From: CAJXZP01 sp963974475
GTDB lineage: Bacteria > Bacteroidota > Bacteroidia > Flavobacteriales_G > Salibacteraceae
NCBI GenBank assembly: GCA_963974475.1
Contig: CAXBCR010000002.1
Span: 62,001 to 126,000, forward strand
Direction: 5' to 3'
Length of the DNA: 64,000 nt
In this document: positions 18,420 through 27,531 of the stretch, piece by piece
Position numbering within the stretch: the stretch's first letter is position 1
Layout of the letters: each line of letters opens with the position of its first letter
The notes under the pieces: model-generated
The model's input: the letters and a program-made list of their open reading frames with translations, nothing else
Databases searched by the model: none
What the model was told of the DNA's origin: nothing
Program-made: the position numbers and the translations under genes

Positions 18420-18884
18420 ATGACATCCTTAAACTTGAATAAATTTGGAATCCTATTATTCGCTATTTTTTCACTTGGGCTGTTTAGCTGTAATAAAACC
18501 ACTGATGAAATAGTGGCTGATGTAACACCAACGATGAGCGCAAAAGTTGGAGGTGTTGCTTGGACGACTAAAATAGCAGCTGGCGTAAATAGCACCCTAT
18601 TTGTAATTACTGGCACAAAAGACAAGGAAGCTATTATATTGTCGATTCCTACCAAGGATGTTGGAGTGTATGCAATTGATGGAATTAATAATAATGCCTC
18701 ATATTTACCAATTTTGGATAGCTTGTCCAGTGCCTATGTGGCGTATTCAGGTAGTATTGAGATTAAGGATTTAAATTTTTCTAGAACACAATTTAATGGA
18801 ACTTTTGAATTCACGGCTATTAATTCAAGTCTAGACACTATTCATGTTACTGAAGGGGTAATGAAAAATATTCCAACTAAATAG
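18420..18884 (+). CDS. Small lipoprotein, DUF6252-like
   Basis: Begins at ATG 18420 (the TTG at 18387 is unlikely) with a signal peptide ending in a lipobox, LFSCNK, so a lipidated ~154-residue envelope protein. The mature part starts with a short disordered stretch, then a beta-rich domain with the layout NGVAW-type strand, ILSIPTKDVGVYAI, and a final FNGTFEFTAIN ... VTEGVMKNIP. A second lipoprotein at 29613 shows the same order of strands, so the two may be distant paralogues. The family name is a pattern match with moderate certainty; no function known. Confidence 0.7.
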   Translation: MTSLNLNKFGILLFAIFSLGLFSCNKTTDEIVADVTPTMSAKVGGVAWTTKIAAGVNSTLFVITGTKDKEAIILSIPTKDVGVYAIDGINNNASYLPILDSLSSAYVAYSGSIEIKDLNFSRTQFNGTFEFTAINSSLDTIHVTEGVMKNIPTK

Positions 18885-18918
18885 GGGCAACTTTTTGTTC
18901 GTGATTTAGAACTAGCTA

Positions 18919-19539
18919 TTAGCCTTCTAATTCGCCTAAACCCTGACGTAGAATTTCAAAATTCTCATCTTGGATTAGTACTACCGTGGATGGAATGTTG
19001 TTGCCGTATCCACCGTCAATTACTATATCGACTTTGTCTTTGAATCGTTCGTAAATCATATTTGGATCCATTGTATATTCCACCAATTCATCTAAATCAA
19101 TCACCGATGTCGTTACTATTGGGTTTCCCAATTCTTCCACAATAGCACAGGGAATTAAATGATTAGGCACCCGAATTCCTACCTCTTTCTTTTTAGTATT
19201 AAAAACCTTGGGAACGTTTGTGTTTGCTGGTAGAATAAATGTAAAAGCACCAGGTAGTGAGCGCTTAAGAACTCGAAAAACCGAGTTTGGAATAGGACGG
19301 ACGTAATTTGCCAAATGACTTAAGTTATGACAGACAATAGATAGGTTGGCTTTCTTAGCCTTAGATCCTTTTATTTGTGCCACACGTTCTATCGCCTTTG
19401 GGTGTGTAATATCGCATCCCAAACCATACACTGTATCGGTTGGGAAAATTATTACAGCGCCATTACGTAAGGCAGTTACAACCTTATGAATCGATGCCGA
19501 ATCCGGATGTTCTGGATTTATTCTTAGATACTCTGCCAT
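18919..19539 (-). CDS. L-threonylcarbamoyladenylate synthase (Sua5/YciO/YrdC family)
   Basis: Makes threonylcarbamoyl-AMP from threonine, bicarbonate and ATP, the first step of the t6A37 tRNA modification. Landmarks: IIFPTDTVYGLGCD near residue 30, the Lys-rich nucleotide loop IKGSKAKKANLSIV, PGAFTFILPA, VGIRVPNH, and TTSVIDL where most members have TSAN. The length of 206 residues matches the short YrdC/YciO form without a Sua5 C-terminal domain. The SAN-to-SVI change and KGSKAKK pattern fit the YciO-like subgroup, so the exact role in t6A is less certain. A -7 box TACCTTTG with TTTG lies upstream. Confidence 0.88.
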   Translation of the reverse strand: MAEYLRINPEHPDSASIHKVVTALRNGAVIIFPTDTVYGLGCDITHPKAIERVAQIKGSKAKKANLSIVCHNLSHLANYVRPIPNSVFRVLKRSLPGAFTFILPANTNVPKVFNTKKKEVGIRVPNHLIPCAIVEELGNPIVTTSVIDLDELVEYTMDPNMIYERFKDKVDIVIDGGYGNNIPSTVVLIQDENFEILRQGLGELEG

Positions 19540-19555
19540 TTTAATTAGTTTGTTT

Positions 19556-19584
19556 CAAAGGTAATCCAATTACTGAAATGCAAA
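19556..19584 (-). promoter_or_regulatory. Promoter: TTTG - 17 nt - TACCTTTG
   Basis: Minus strand: TTTG at 19584-19581 and TACCTTTG at 19563-19556, 16 nt before the ATG of the YrdC-family gene. Both consensus elements present at good spacing. Confidence 0.5.
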
Positions 19585-19621
19585 TCAAATTAAAAGCAGG
19601 GTACAACAAGGGTTTTGGCGC

Positions 19622-20107
19622 TTATTCTAAGAAAAATAATCCGTGACTTCCAGCCACTGCTCCAATAATGGTTAGTAGACTCACGGAAAGTAATACCCAA
19701 TGAAATTTTTGAATGAAAGCAAAGGTTTTTTCAGGGTCTTTGTCTGCGTACTTTTTATACAATTTGTGTAGAATAAAAGGTTCTAAAATAAAAAGCACCA
19801 CCGTAAATAATACCCAAACCAGAGTCATAGCAGTAACCCACCAATATTTGCTTTCAGTATACCGATGCCAGGCATCCAATTCATAAATCATGTAAAATCC
19901 GGTAATAGCGGTCAAAACTGTTGTGACTTTGGCTTGCAAAGAGAACCGACCTTCCAGCGATTCAAATGTGTCAATTTTATCTCGTTTCGATTGCATCTTT
20001 TTTACTGCAGGTAATATTACGGTGGTGACCATTGCAACTCCTCCAATCCAAATTACCACCGCTACTACATGAATAACTCTGGCTAATGTGAAATATTCTA
20101 CATTCAT
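19622..20107 (-). CDS. Four-helix membrane protein, CopD/HemJ-like
   Basis: A 161-residue protein with four membrane segments. The first holds RVIHVVAVVIWIGGVAMVT, whose His plus WIGG is shared by CopD, DUF2269 and HemJ/UPF0093 proteins; the final segment holds KFHWVLLSVSLLTIIGAVAG. Conserved membrane histidines in these families bind heme or copper. I cannot choose between them: HemJ would act in heme synthesis (protoporphyrinogen oxidation), CopD in copper uptake. No neighbouring heme or copper gene helps. ATG at 20107; a second ATG would not fit. Confidence 0.65.
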   Translation of the reverse strand: MNVEYFTLARVIHVVAVVIWIGGVAMVTTVILPAVKKMQSKRDKIDTFESLEGRFSLQAKVTTVLTAITGFYMIYELDAWHRYTESKYWWVTAMTLVWVLFTVVLFILEPFILHKLYKKYADKDPEKTFAFIQKFHWVLLSVSLLTIIGAVAGSHGLFFLE

Positions 20108-20331
20108 AAACAGGCCTTAAAACTTAAGTGTTTTAATTCTTCAAATAAACAGTATGATTAAGGATTAGGAAATACCTAATTGTAGGTAGTTTTATAATGC
20201 TCATGAAAGAAAAATGCAGTCATTATTTGGTTGATATTCAGGTTGAAAAGGGAATTAAATTTAACGATTTTATCCGTAAAAAAAATATTTAGTGGTTTGG
20301 GAAATAATTAAGAATGCCTTAATCCATATAG

Positions 20332-20364
20332 TTGGCAGATTGGCCTATGAATCCATTACATTTG
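20332..20364 (+). promoter_or_regulatory. Promoter: TTGG - 21 nt - TACATTTG before pafA
   Basis: TTGG at 20332-20335 and an exact -7 box at 20357-20364, 20 nt before the ATG. I saw no Pho-box-like direct repeat here. Confidence 0.5.
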
Positions 20365-20384
20365 TACTCTAATAAATATACATT

Positions 20385-22043
20385 ATGCGCTATATCATAA
20401 TTTCTTTATCGATTTTGTTTCTAAGCTCTTGCCGAGATATATCTGCCTACACTAAGAAAGCTACTGTAAATACAAAACCAAAATTGGTGGTGGGTATTGT
20501 GGTAGACCAAATGCGCTATGATTATTTGAAACGTTTTGAAAGTAAATATTCCAATGATGGATTTAGAAAGCTAATGGTTGATGGTTTTCACTGTGATGAA
20601 CACCATTTTAGTTATATGCCCACATACACTGGACCTGGTCATGCATCTATTTTTACCGGAAGCACACCCGAAACTAATGGAATTATAGCCAATGACTGGT
20701 ACAATAAAAAGTCGGGAAAGATGATGTATTGTGCCGAAGATGAGGCCGTAAAACCGGTTGGAGTGGATTCAAAAAATGAAAACCGTTCTCCAAAAAATGT
20801 GCTAGTTACTGGCCTTGGAGATCAAATAAAAATTTCTACCTCTTATGTTGGTAAATCTATTGGGGTATCTCTTAAGGATAGGGCAGCCATTTTCCCAGCC
20901 GGAAAACTGGCCGATGGAGCATATTGGTTTAAGGGAGGAGAGGAAGGTAAGTTCATCACATCAACCTATTACATGAACGAGTTACCAAGCTGGGTAAATA
21001 GTTTTAATGACCAAAAGAAACCGGATTCATATTTAGGTCAAAATTGGGAAACCTTGTTGCCTATTGAAAAATACATTGAATCAAATCCAGATAATAATGC
21101 TTATGAACAAGGACTAGAAGAAGGCGTTAATCCTGTATTTCCGTACGAATTGAATAGGTTAAAAGAAACAAAGGGATACAGTTTAATAAAATCAACCCCA
21201 TTTGGAAATGACTTATTACTTGATTTTGCAAAAGCTGCCATCGTGGGTGAAAACTTGGGTCAGGATTCCATCATGGATTGGTTAACCATCAGTTTTTCAA
21301 GTACTGATTATATTGGACATGCTTTTGGTCCACGTTCGGTTGAGGTGGAGGATACCTATTTAAGGTTAGACCAAAACATTGCAGAGCTAATTATGTATTT
21401 GGACAAAACGGTAGGAAAGGATGCCTATGTCATCTTCTTAACAGCCGATCATGGTGCAGCAATCGTTCCGCAGGAATTAATGGATAAGGGTGTTGAAATA
21501 GGTTATTACAATGATTCGATTATTTTGGCAGAAATTGAAAATTCGTTAAAAATGAAGTTTGGAATTGATGATTTAATTCAAAATTATTCCAATTATCAGT
21601 TCTTTTTAGATCATAAATTAATCAAAGAAAACAACCTAAACTTTAATGAGGTGTGTAATTCAATTGTGAACGTTGCGTTGAAACAACCAGGAGTTAAATC
21701 GGGAATGATTAGAAGAGATTTGGAGCGAAACCAATATACTGAAAGAGTAAAACAAACGGTTCAAAAAGGATGGAACCACCAACGTTCAGGAGATGTGGCC
21801 CTTGTGATGGAGCCGGGTTGGATTCCTAACTGGTATGAAAAAGACGGTGGAACAACCCATGGTTCTCCATGGACGTATGATACGCATGTGCCGTTATTAT
21901 TTTATGGATTTGGGATTACCTCAGGATTCACGAATGAGTTAACGAGGGTAGAAGATATTGTACCCACTGTTGCTGCGGTAATTGGCATTCAGCCTCCAAT
22001 GGGTTGCACAGGTGTGGTGATTGATGCTGTTTTGGCTAAATAG
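20385..22043 (+). CDS. PafA-type alkaline phosphatase, lipoprotein-like signal
   Basis: A secreted phosphomonoesterase of the alkaline phosphatase superfamily like Elizabethkingia PafA. Metal and nucleophile sites are readable: VGIVVDQMRYDY (first Asp), the threonine nucleophile in TYTGPGHAS (Thr82), TNGIIANDWY with the active-site Asn, the SLKDRAAIFP motif that supplies Lys and Arg for phosphate binding in PafA, STDYIGHAFGP, FLTADHGA and late THGSPWTYDTHVP His ligands. The Lys/Arg pair separates PafA from diesterases of the same fold. The signal peptide ends LSSC, so it may be lipidated. Length 552 is normal. Own promoter; no phosphate-regulation genes adjacent. Confidence 0.9.
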   Translation: MRYIIISLSILFLSSCRDISAYTKKATVNTKPKLVVGIVVDQMRYDYLKRFESKYSNDGFRKLMVDGFHCDEHHFSYMPTYTGPGHASIFTGSTPETNGIIANDWYNKKSGKMMYCAEDEAVKPVGVDSKNENRSPKNVLVTGLGDQIKISTSYVGKSIGVSLKDRAAIFPAGKLADGAYWFKGGEEGKFITSTYYMNELPSWVNSFNDQKKPDSYLGQNWETLLPIEKYIESNPDNNAYEQGLEEGVNPVFPYELNRLKETKGYSLIKSTPFGNDLLLDFAKAAIVGENLGQDSIMDWLTISFSSTDYIGHAFGPRSVEVEDTYLRLDQNIAELIMYLDKTVGKDAYVIFLTADHGAAIVPQELMDKGVEIGYYNDSIILAEIENSLKMKFGIDDLIQNYSNYQFFLDHKLIKENNLNFNEVCNSIVNVALKQPGVKSGMIRRDLERNQYTERVKQTVQKGWNHQRSGDVALVMEPGWIPNWYEKDGGTTHGSPWTYDTHVPLLFYGFGITSGFTNELTRVEDIVPTVAAVIGIQPPMGCTGVVIDAVLAK

Positions 22044-22119
22044 TTTTCCTTTTGCTGTTTACCAATTAAAAAAATGCAAATTGCATCGAAGAGACACAAA
22101 ATTTTTCGTCTGTTCGGAA

Positions 22120-22464
22120 TTATCCTAATTTTTCAAATCGGAATGCAATCCACATTTTTTGGATTAGTATTATCCTTTGCCAATGATTTAGCATAATCAC
22201 AAATTCATCTAAAATCACACATAGAAAATGATTTGGAATTTCAATCCAGCATTCATGAGCGGCTATTCCCATTTTTGATAATTGCATTTTTTCATCCACT
22301 ACGTTACCAAAGAAATGGCGCATGTTTTTTGTACAAATGGTAACGAAATAGTTGGCATTGGAGCCATAATCCCAGGTTTGTAATCTGGCGGATGGAATTC
22401 TGTATTTGTTTTGGTTTAGGTCAAAGAAAAGAATATTTTTTTTTGAGTTGTACGGTAAGGATGA
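22120..22464 (-). pseudogene. Decayed REP-associated tyrosine transposase (RAYT, Y1/IS200-like) fragment
   Basis: Reading the minus strand from 22464 without requiring a start gives a frame with RAYT hallmarks in order: NKYRIPSARLQTWDYGSNA, YFVTICTKNMRHFFGNVV, then KMQLSKMGIAAHECWIEIP, then LDEFVIMLNHWQRIILI. Intact members have PNH-x-HG in the last segment, the HUH metal site; here it reads LNHWQR, so the second histidine is lost. There is no start codon upstream of an in-frame stop at 22465, and a stop at 22120 removes the C-terminal half with the usual catalytic tyrosine. Only the ATG at 22323 would give a 67-residue peptide. I call it a dead, truncated gene. I did not see a REP-like palindrome of high GC beside it. 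Confidence 0.8.
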
Positions 22465-22783
22465 TTACACGAATGAAATTATATTTTATCGTAGCCGAGA
22501 AAGGCACTCAACATTATATAGTATTTTAAGTCTTCTGACCTGATTACAAGAAAAAATCGGAAGTAAATTATCCTTTAAAAACATCTGAAAAACAATTCTT
22601 GAAGATTTATTGGTAATGAAAATATAGCACCTCTATCATTATGTAATAAATATCACCCGTCAAAACTGATTTATATCTCTATAAATCATAAACTTCTATC
22701 ACATTTTAACCTTTATAGTCTATTTACATTTACGCTGCCTTAGCATGGCTATGGCTGTTTTGATTGATTTAAAATTTATTGAT
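22465..22783. other. Non-coding region before the large oxidoreductase gene
   Basis: About 320 bp of AT-rich DNA with no supported frame. It holds a 20-bp palindrome at 22668-22687 and, close to the gene, TACATTTA (22726-22733), one base from the -7 consensus. Confidence 0.5.
22668..22687. repeat. Perfect inverted repeat, possible operator
   Basis: GATTTATA and TATAAATC flank a 4-nt spacer TCTC, about 97 nt before the chosen start of the pyruvate:ferredoxin oxidoreductase. The arms are AT-rich so the RNA hairpin would be weak; a dimeric regulator site (arrangement like CRP/FNR sites) is more likely than a terminator. Confidence 0.4.
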
Positions 22784-25700
22784 ATGAGTAAAAACAATAA
22801 AAACCAAGTTAAATATCCTGGAAAGCGAATGACCACCAACGGTAACTTGTTGGTGAGTGCCGTTGAAGCATTAGTTGCTGAAGCTGGGGTGTTTTATCCA
22901 ATTACACCATCGACAGAGATGGGTGAGAATTTTCAAAAAATTTGGGCGGAAGGTAAATTAAATGCTTTTGGTGAGTCGCTAATGGCGATTGAGACAGAAG
23001 GTGAGCACGCATCGCAAGGTGGCGCTATTGCCATGTCTGTAACTGGAAAACGAACGGTAAATTTCACATCAGGTCAGGGTGTGGTTTACGGATTAGAACA
23101 ATATTATCATGCACCCGGTAAATTGAGTACGATGGTGCTTGAAGTTGGGGCGAGAGCGTTAACAAAACATGCGTTGAACGTGCATTGTGGTCACGATGAT
23201 GTGTATGCTACCTTAGATACAGGATGGAGTGTTTTGTTTTCTAAAGATGCGCAGCAAGCAGCCGACCAAGCTTTAATTTTAAGAAAAGTTACTGAATTGT
23301 CGTTGAATCCGGGGTTGAATGCTCAAGATGGATTTTTAACTACGCATTTAGAACGGACTTTCGCGATGCCAGAAGCAGAATTGGTTCGTGAATATTTAGG
23401 TTCTCCCAACGATACAATTGATTGCCCTACAGAAGCGCAAAAAATACTTTTTGGCCCTACACGTAGAAGAGTTCCTAAAACGATTGATTTAGAAAATCCA
23501 ATTCTTTTAGGTCCGGTGCAAAACCAGGAACACTATATGAATGGGGTAGCGGCTCGTAGAAATAATTTTTCGGAAGACATTTTAGGTTTCTTTGAAGAAG
23601 CGTATGCCGAGTACGGAAAACTAACAGGTCGTAATTACGGATTGATTAGTGAGTATAATACGGAAGGTGCTGAAACTGTTTTTGTAGCGCTTGGTAGTGC
23701 AGCCGAAAACGTGGAAGCGGTGAGTGATGTTTTACTCAAACAAAGAGGGGATAAAATTGGTGTGATTCACGTAAATGTGATTCGTCCATTCCCAGAAAAA
23801 GCGATAATTGAGGCATTAAGAGGTAAAAAAACGGTTATTGTTTTAGAGCGTACCGATGAGCAATTATCTGGTGACAATCCGCTAACGCGCGATATAAAAG
23901 TGGCATTAAGCAAAGCAGAAGAGAACTTCTCTGGGAATGCATTTAGTCATTTACCAATCATTAACCCAAGTACAGAAAAACCTAGAATTCTTTCGGGTGT
24001 TTATGGATTGGGTTCACGTGATTTCCGACCAGAACATATTATTGGAGCGTATGACTACGCTATGGGTAAAATTGCGCGTCAAGATGGTAAAATGGTTTCG
24101 GATGGAGAATCTTTCTTTTACTTAGGAATTGACCATCCTTATGCAGTAATTTCTAAAGAAAAACCTTCGGGATTACCAGACAAATCTATTGCAGTTCGTT
24201 TCCATTCTGTAGGAGGCTGGGGAATGATTACTACCGGTAAGAACTTAGGTATGATTCTAGGTGAATTCTCCGGTTTTATTGCTGAAAGAGATGGATTAGT
24301 TAATGAAGATGGCTCTAAAAAAGAAGTCGTAAATATTAGCGCGAATCCTAAATATGGTTCAGAGAAAAAAGGAGCACCTACCAATTATTTCATGGTAGCA
24401 GCGCCCGAGCGTATCAAGGTGAATTGCGATTTACGTCACGTAGATACCGTACTTTGTTGTGACCCAAAAGCATTCTTACATACCAACCCGCTGGACGGAA
24501 TTCGTCAGGGTGGTTCATTTGTATGGGAGTCTAGCGAACATGACGGACAAAAAGCTTGGGAAAGAATTCCTAGAAGATACCGTCAAGAAATTATTGATAA
24601 AGAGATTAAATTTTACGTATTAAACGGATTTGATATTGCACGTGAAGCTACTGATAGAGAGGAGCTTCAAACACGTATGCAAGGTAACTCATTCTTAGGT
24701 GCATTCTTTAAAGTGTCCCCATTCTTGAGTGATTGGAACATTGGTAAGGATGATTTTCAACGCGTTGTACGCGCACAATATGTAGCAAAATTTGGTCGTT
24801 TTGGGGATGCGGTTGTTGATTCAAATATGAAAGTAATGACCGAAGGGTTTGAACGCATATTCGAAGTAAAACCGGGTGATGTGAATGCACCAGATAATTC
24901 AAGCTTCATGGGGCATGTGATTTCTCCTTGTGAGACTGAACTATTTACCCAACCAGCTGGCGATGAGCATAAAGCTCCATTGTTTAGTATGGAAAACTTT
25001 GACAAAGAGTTTAAAGCCGGCTTAGGATATGACCAACCTGCATCTGCTTTGGCATCTGTGGGTATGACTGCATCAGGTTCAGGTTCAAAAGCTTCTAAAT
25101 ACACTGCTAGACGAGATGTGCCAGTTTTTATTGAAGAAAACTGTACCCAATGTATGGAGTGTGTGGTAGCTTGTCCGGATACGGCTTTACCCAATACCGC
25201 GCAAGATATAGGTACTATTTTAAGAACAACGGTTCGGAATTATGTAAGTGATGAAGCGACTAAAAAAGAGCTTTTAGCTAAGATTCCAGAAGTTGATGCT
25301 GCTGTTCGTGCAGAAATGTTGACTTTGGCGAAAATCAAAGGTGACGGTACTCGATTTAATGAGGTAGTAAAAGCAAAAATTGTAGAGCTAGGAATCTTAG
25401 AAGAAGGAAGTGCAGCTTACAATGAAATGTTTGATATTCTTGAAAAACTTCCAATTGCATTCCATAAAGCGAAAGCAATTTTTGGTGGAAAAGACAAGAA
25501 AGAGCCAGGCGAAGGTGGGGTATTCTCCATTTTTGTAAGTGATTTATGTAAAGGATGTAGTGCTTGTGTAACCGCTTGTGGTACTAAAGGGGCATTGAAA
25601 ATGGTAAACGAAACCGAAGAAATTCATGGTGACTATCATTCAGCCCTTAATTTCATGAATTTATTAGGTGATACACGGAAAAAATATTTAGGTCTGTACG

Positions 25701-27424
25701 ACCCAGAAAATCCGGAAGAATCTAAAAATGCTGCATTGAAAAATCACATGATGCAACGTTCAAAATACGAAGCATTGCAATCAGGTGATGGAGCATGTGC
25801 AGGTTGTGGAGAGAAATCAGTTTTACATTCCGTTTCTTCTTTAACAGAAGCAATGATGCGTCCGTTAATGCATCGTAAAGCAGACCGATTTAGAATTAAA
25901 GCTGACAAATTAGAGAAACACGGACTTCAAATATTGAGCGAGTTAAAAGCCAATGATGAAGCTTCTTACACTGTGTTTAGGCGTACATTCTTGCACATGA
26001 TTATGGATTTAGGCGCTGAAACGGCTAAAGAAACAGATGCACGAATTGAACGTTTATATGATGGTTCTGATGCCGAAATGATTGAAGGTTTAGTGGCCGT
26101 TTTACGTCAAGAAGCCTACAATTTAAAAGAGTTGAGAGCTATTGAAGGTTTGATGCCAAATGGTATGTCAGCCATGGCAATGACCGCTTCTACCGGATGT
26201 AATAGTGTGTATAGTTCAACACCTCCAAACAATCCACATCCATATCCATGGATGAACTCATTGTTCCAAGATGGAGCAACAATTGGTTGGTTAGTTGGCG
26301 AAAGCTTTATTTACGACCATTCACGCAGAAGTGTAATTCCAGAGCGTTTTACCGATATGTTGATTAACGGTTTTGAAAACGGATTTACCGAAGATGATTA
26401 TTTCATGTACACGCATTTTAGTGATATGAACATGACCGATTTAGAGGTGGTAGAATTACCTAAAGTTTGGGCCGTTGGTGGAGATGGAGCAATGGGTGAT
26501 ATTGGTTTCCAAAATGTATCAAAAGTGGTGATGCAAAACCGTCCGAACGTGAAAATAATGTTGTTGGATACGCAAGTTTATTCCAATACAGGTGGTCAAA
26601 ACTCAGAATCATCTTCAATGTTAGGTGGATTTGATATGAACCAATTTGGTGACGCCACACAAGGTAAACAAACCGAGCGTAAATCAGTAGCCGAAGCAAT
26701 GATGTCAGGTCATGGGTCAGCGTTTGTAGCGCAAGTATCTATGGCTAATTCAGCCACGTTGTTTAGAGCTATTTTGGATGGGTTATTCTATAGAGGTACG
26801 GCTTTCTTCCAAAGTTACACCGCTTGTATGCCAGAACATGGAATTGCAGATTATGCCTCTGCGGTGCAAGCTTTAAGAATTAGAGATTCGCGTGGAATGC
26901 CAGAATTTGTAATGAATCCAATGAATGGAGAAACCTATTCGGATGCGTTGGATATAAAAACGAATCAACATTCAGCGAATGATTGGGCAGTAAAAATGGC
27001 TCCGGTTACTAAAAAGAACTTTACTTACACAGCAGCACATTGGGCCGTAAGCGAAGCTCGTTTCCGTTTGCACTTCAAAAAAGCAAACGAAGCTAAAGTG
27101 AAAGGAATGGTAGAGTTATCTGAATTGTTAGATAAAGTAACAATGAATGATATCATCCATCGAAACCATACGCACGAAGAGCACCGTTCATTTATTCCTG
27201 ATTTTGGAGTGTATTTCATTGATTATAATACGGATGGGCAACCGGTGTATTATATCGCATCACGCCAATTGGTAATATTTACAGTAGAGAGAAGAAAAGC
27301 ATGGAGAATGCTCCAATCTCGCGCTGGAGTCCAAAATGCAGATTACCAAGCTCAAAAAGTATTGTTAGCCAAAATGGATAACGAAGGAATGAGCTACGAA
27401 GAAGCTAAAGCTTCTTTAGCATAA
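22784..27424 (+). CDS. nifJ: Pyruvate:ferredoxin (flavodoxin) oxidoreductase, single-chain NifJ type with insertions
   Basis: Oxidises pyruvate and CoA to acetyl-CoA and CO2, reducing ferredoxin or flavodoxin. All domains are in one chain: N-terminal pyrimidine-binding part (TTNGNLLVSAVEA, YPITPSTEMGE), domain II with GSAAENVEAV, gamma-type domain (GGWGMITTGKNLG), two 4Fe-4S sites (Cys787/790/793/797 and Cys922/925/928/932), the proximal cluster cysteines in CAGCGEKS (1005, 1008) and YTACMPEHG, and the thiamine motif GDGAMGD (1233 onward). About 1546 residues is well above the usual ~1180-1230. Extra helical material lies between the two ferredoxin motifs (~125 residues) and between CAGCGEKS and the TGCNSVYSS segment. 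Start at ATG 22784 (MSKNNK); an ATG at 22745 is possible. Confidence 0.9.
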   Translation: MSKNNKNQVKYPGKRMTTNGNLLVSAVEALVAEAGVFYPITPSTEMGENFQKIWAEGKLNAFGESLMAIETEGEHASQGGAIAMSVTGKRTVNFTSGQGVVYGLEQYYHAPGKLSTMVLEVGARALTKHALNVHCGHDDVYATLDTGWSVLFSKDAQQAADQALILRKVTELSLNPGLNAQDGFLTTHLERTFAMPEAELVREYLGSPNDTIDCPTEAQKILFGPTRRRVPKTIDLENPILLGPVQNQEHYMNGVAARRNNFSEDILGFFEEAYAEYGKLTGRNYGLISEYNTEGAETVFVALGSAAENVEAVSDVLLKQRGDKIGVIHVNVIRPFPEKAIIEALRGKKTVIVLERTDEQLSGDNPLTRDIKVALSKAEENFSGNAFSHLPIINPSTEKPRILSGVYGLGSRDFRPEHIIGAYDYAMGKIARQDGKMVSDGESFFYLGIDHPYAVISKEKPSGLPDKSIAVRFHSVGGWGMITTGKNLGMILGEFSGFIAERDGLVNEDGSKKEVVNISANPKYGSEKKGAPTNYFMVAAPERIKVNCDLRHVDTVLCCDPKAFLHTNPLDGIRQGGSFVWESSEHDGQKAWERIPRRYRQEIIDKEIKFYVLNGFDIAREATDREELQTRMQGNSFLGAFFKVSPFLSDWNIGKDDFQRVVRAQYVAKFGRFGDAVVDSNMKVMTEGFERIFEVKPGDVNAPDNSSFMGHVISPCETELFTQPAGDEHKAPLFSMENFDKEFKAGLGYDQPASALASVGMTASGSGSKASKYTARRDVPVFIEENCTQCMECVVACPDTALPNTAQDIGTILRTTVRNYVSDEATKKELLAKIPEVDAAVRAEMLTLAKIKGDGTRFNEVVKAKIVELGILEEGSAAYNEMFDILEKLPIAFHKAKAIFGGKDKKEPGEGGVFSIFVSDLCKGCSACVTACGTKGALKMVNETEEIHGDYHSALNFMNLLGDTRKKYLGLYDPENPEESKNAALKNHMMQRSKYEALQSGDGACAGCGEKSVLHSVSSLTEAMMRPLMHRKADRFRIKADKLEKHGLQILSELKANDEASYTVFRRTFLHMIMDLGAETAKETDARIERLYDGSDAEMIEGLVAVLRQEAYNLKELRAIEGLMPNGMSAMAMTASTGCNSVYSSTPPNNPHPYPWMNSLFQDGATIGWLVGESFIYDHSRRSVIPERFTDMLINGFENGFTEDDYFMYTHFSDMNMTDLEVVELPKVWAVGGDGAMGDIGFQNVSKVVMQNRPNVKIMLLDTQVYSNTGGQNSESSSMLGGFDMNQFGDATQGKQTERKSVAEAMMSGHGSAFVAQVSMANSATLFRAILDGLFYRGTAFFQSYTACMPEHGIADYASAVQALRIRDSRGMPEFVMNPMNGETYSDALDIKTNQHSANDWAVKMAPVTKKNFTYTAAHWAVSEARFRLHFKKANEAKVKGMVELSELLDKVTMNDIIHRNHTHEEHRSFIPDFGVYFIDYNTDGQPVYYIASRQLVIFTVERRKAWRMLQSRAGVQNADYQAQKVLLAKMDNEGMSYEEAKASLA

Positions 27425-27432
27425 TACATCAT

Positions 27433-27473
27433 GGGTCATCATCTCCTTAGTGGGGTGATGGCTCTTTTTTTTT
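27433..27473 (+). terminator. Intrinsic terminator after nifJ
   Basis: GGGTCATCATCTCC pairs with GGGGTGATGGCTC (with wobbles) and is followed by nine T residues, 9 nt after the stop. Confidence 0.7.
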
Positions 27474-27531
27474 ATCTGGTCGGGTGCAGATCAGCTTTAT
27501 ATTCCGGTCTCCCGACTTCAAACTTTAAAAG

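Noticed and set aside
20199..20294. Possible 31-residue ORF (MLMKEKCSHYLVDIQ...) before pafA
   Set aside because: Too short, no conserved look, no promoter box at the right distance, and it lies in ordinary intergenic DNA.
24757..25194. Long minus-strand frame inside nifJ (145 codons)
   Set aside because: Entirely antisense to well-matched oxidoreductase coding sequence; its translation shows no domain.
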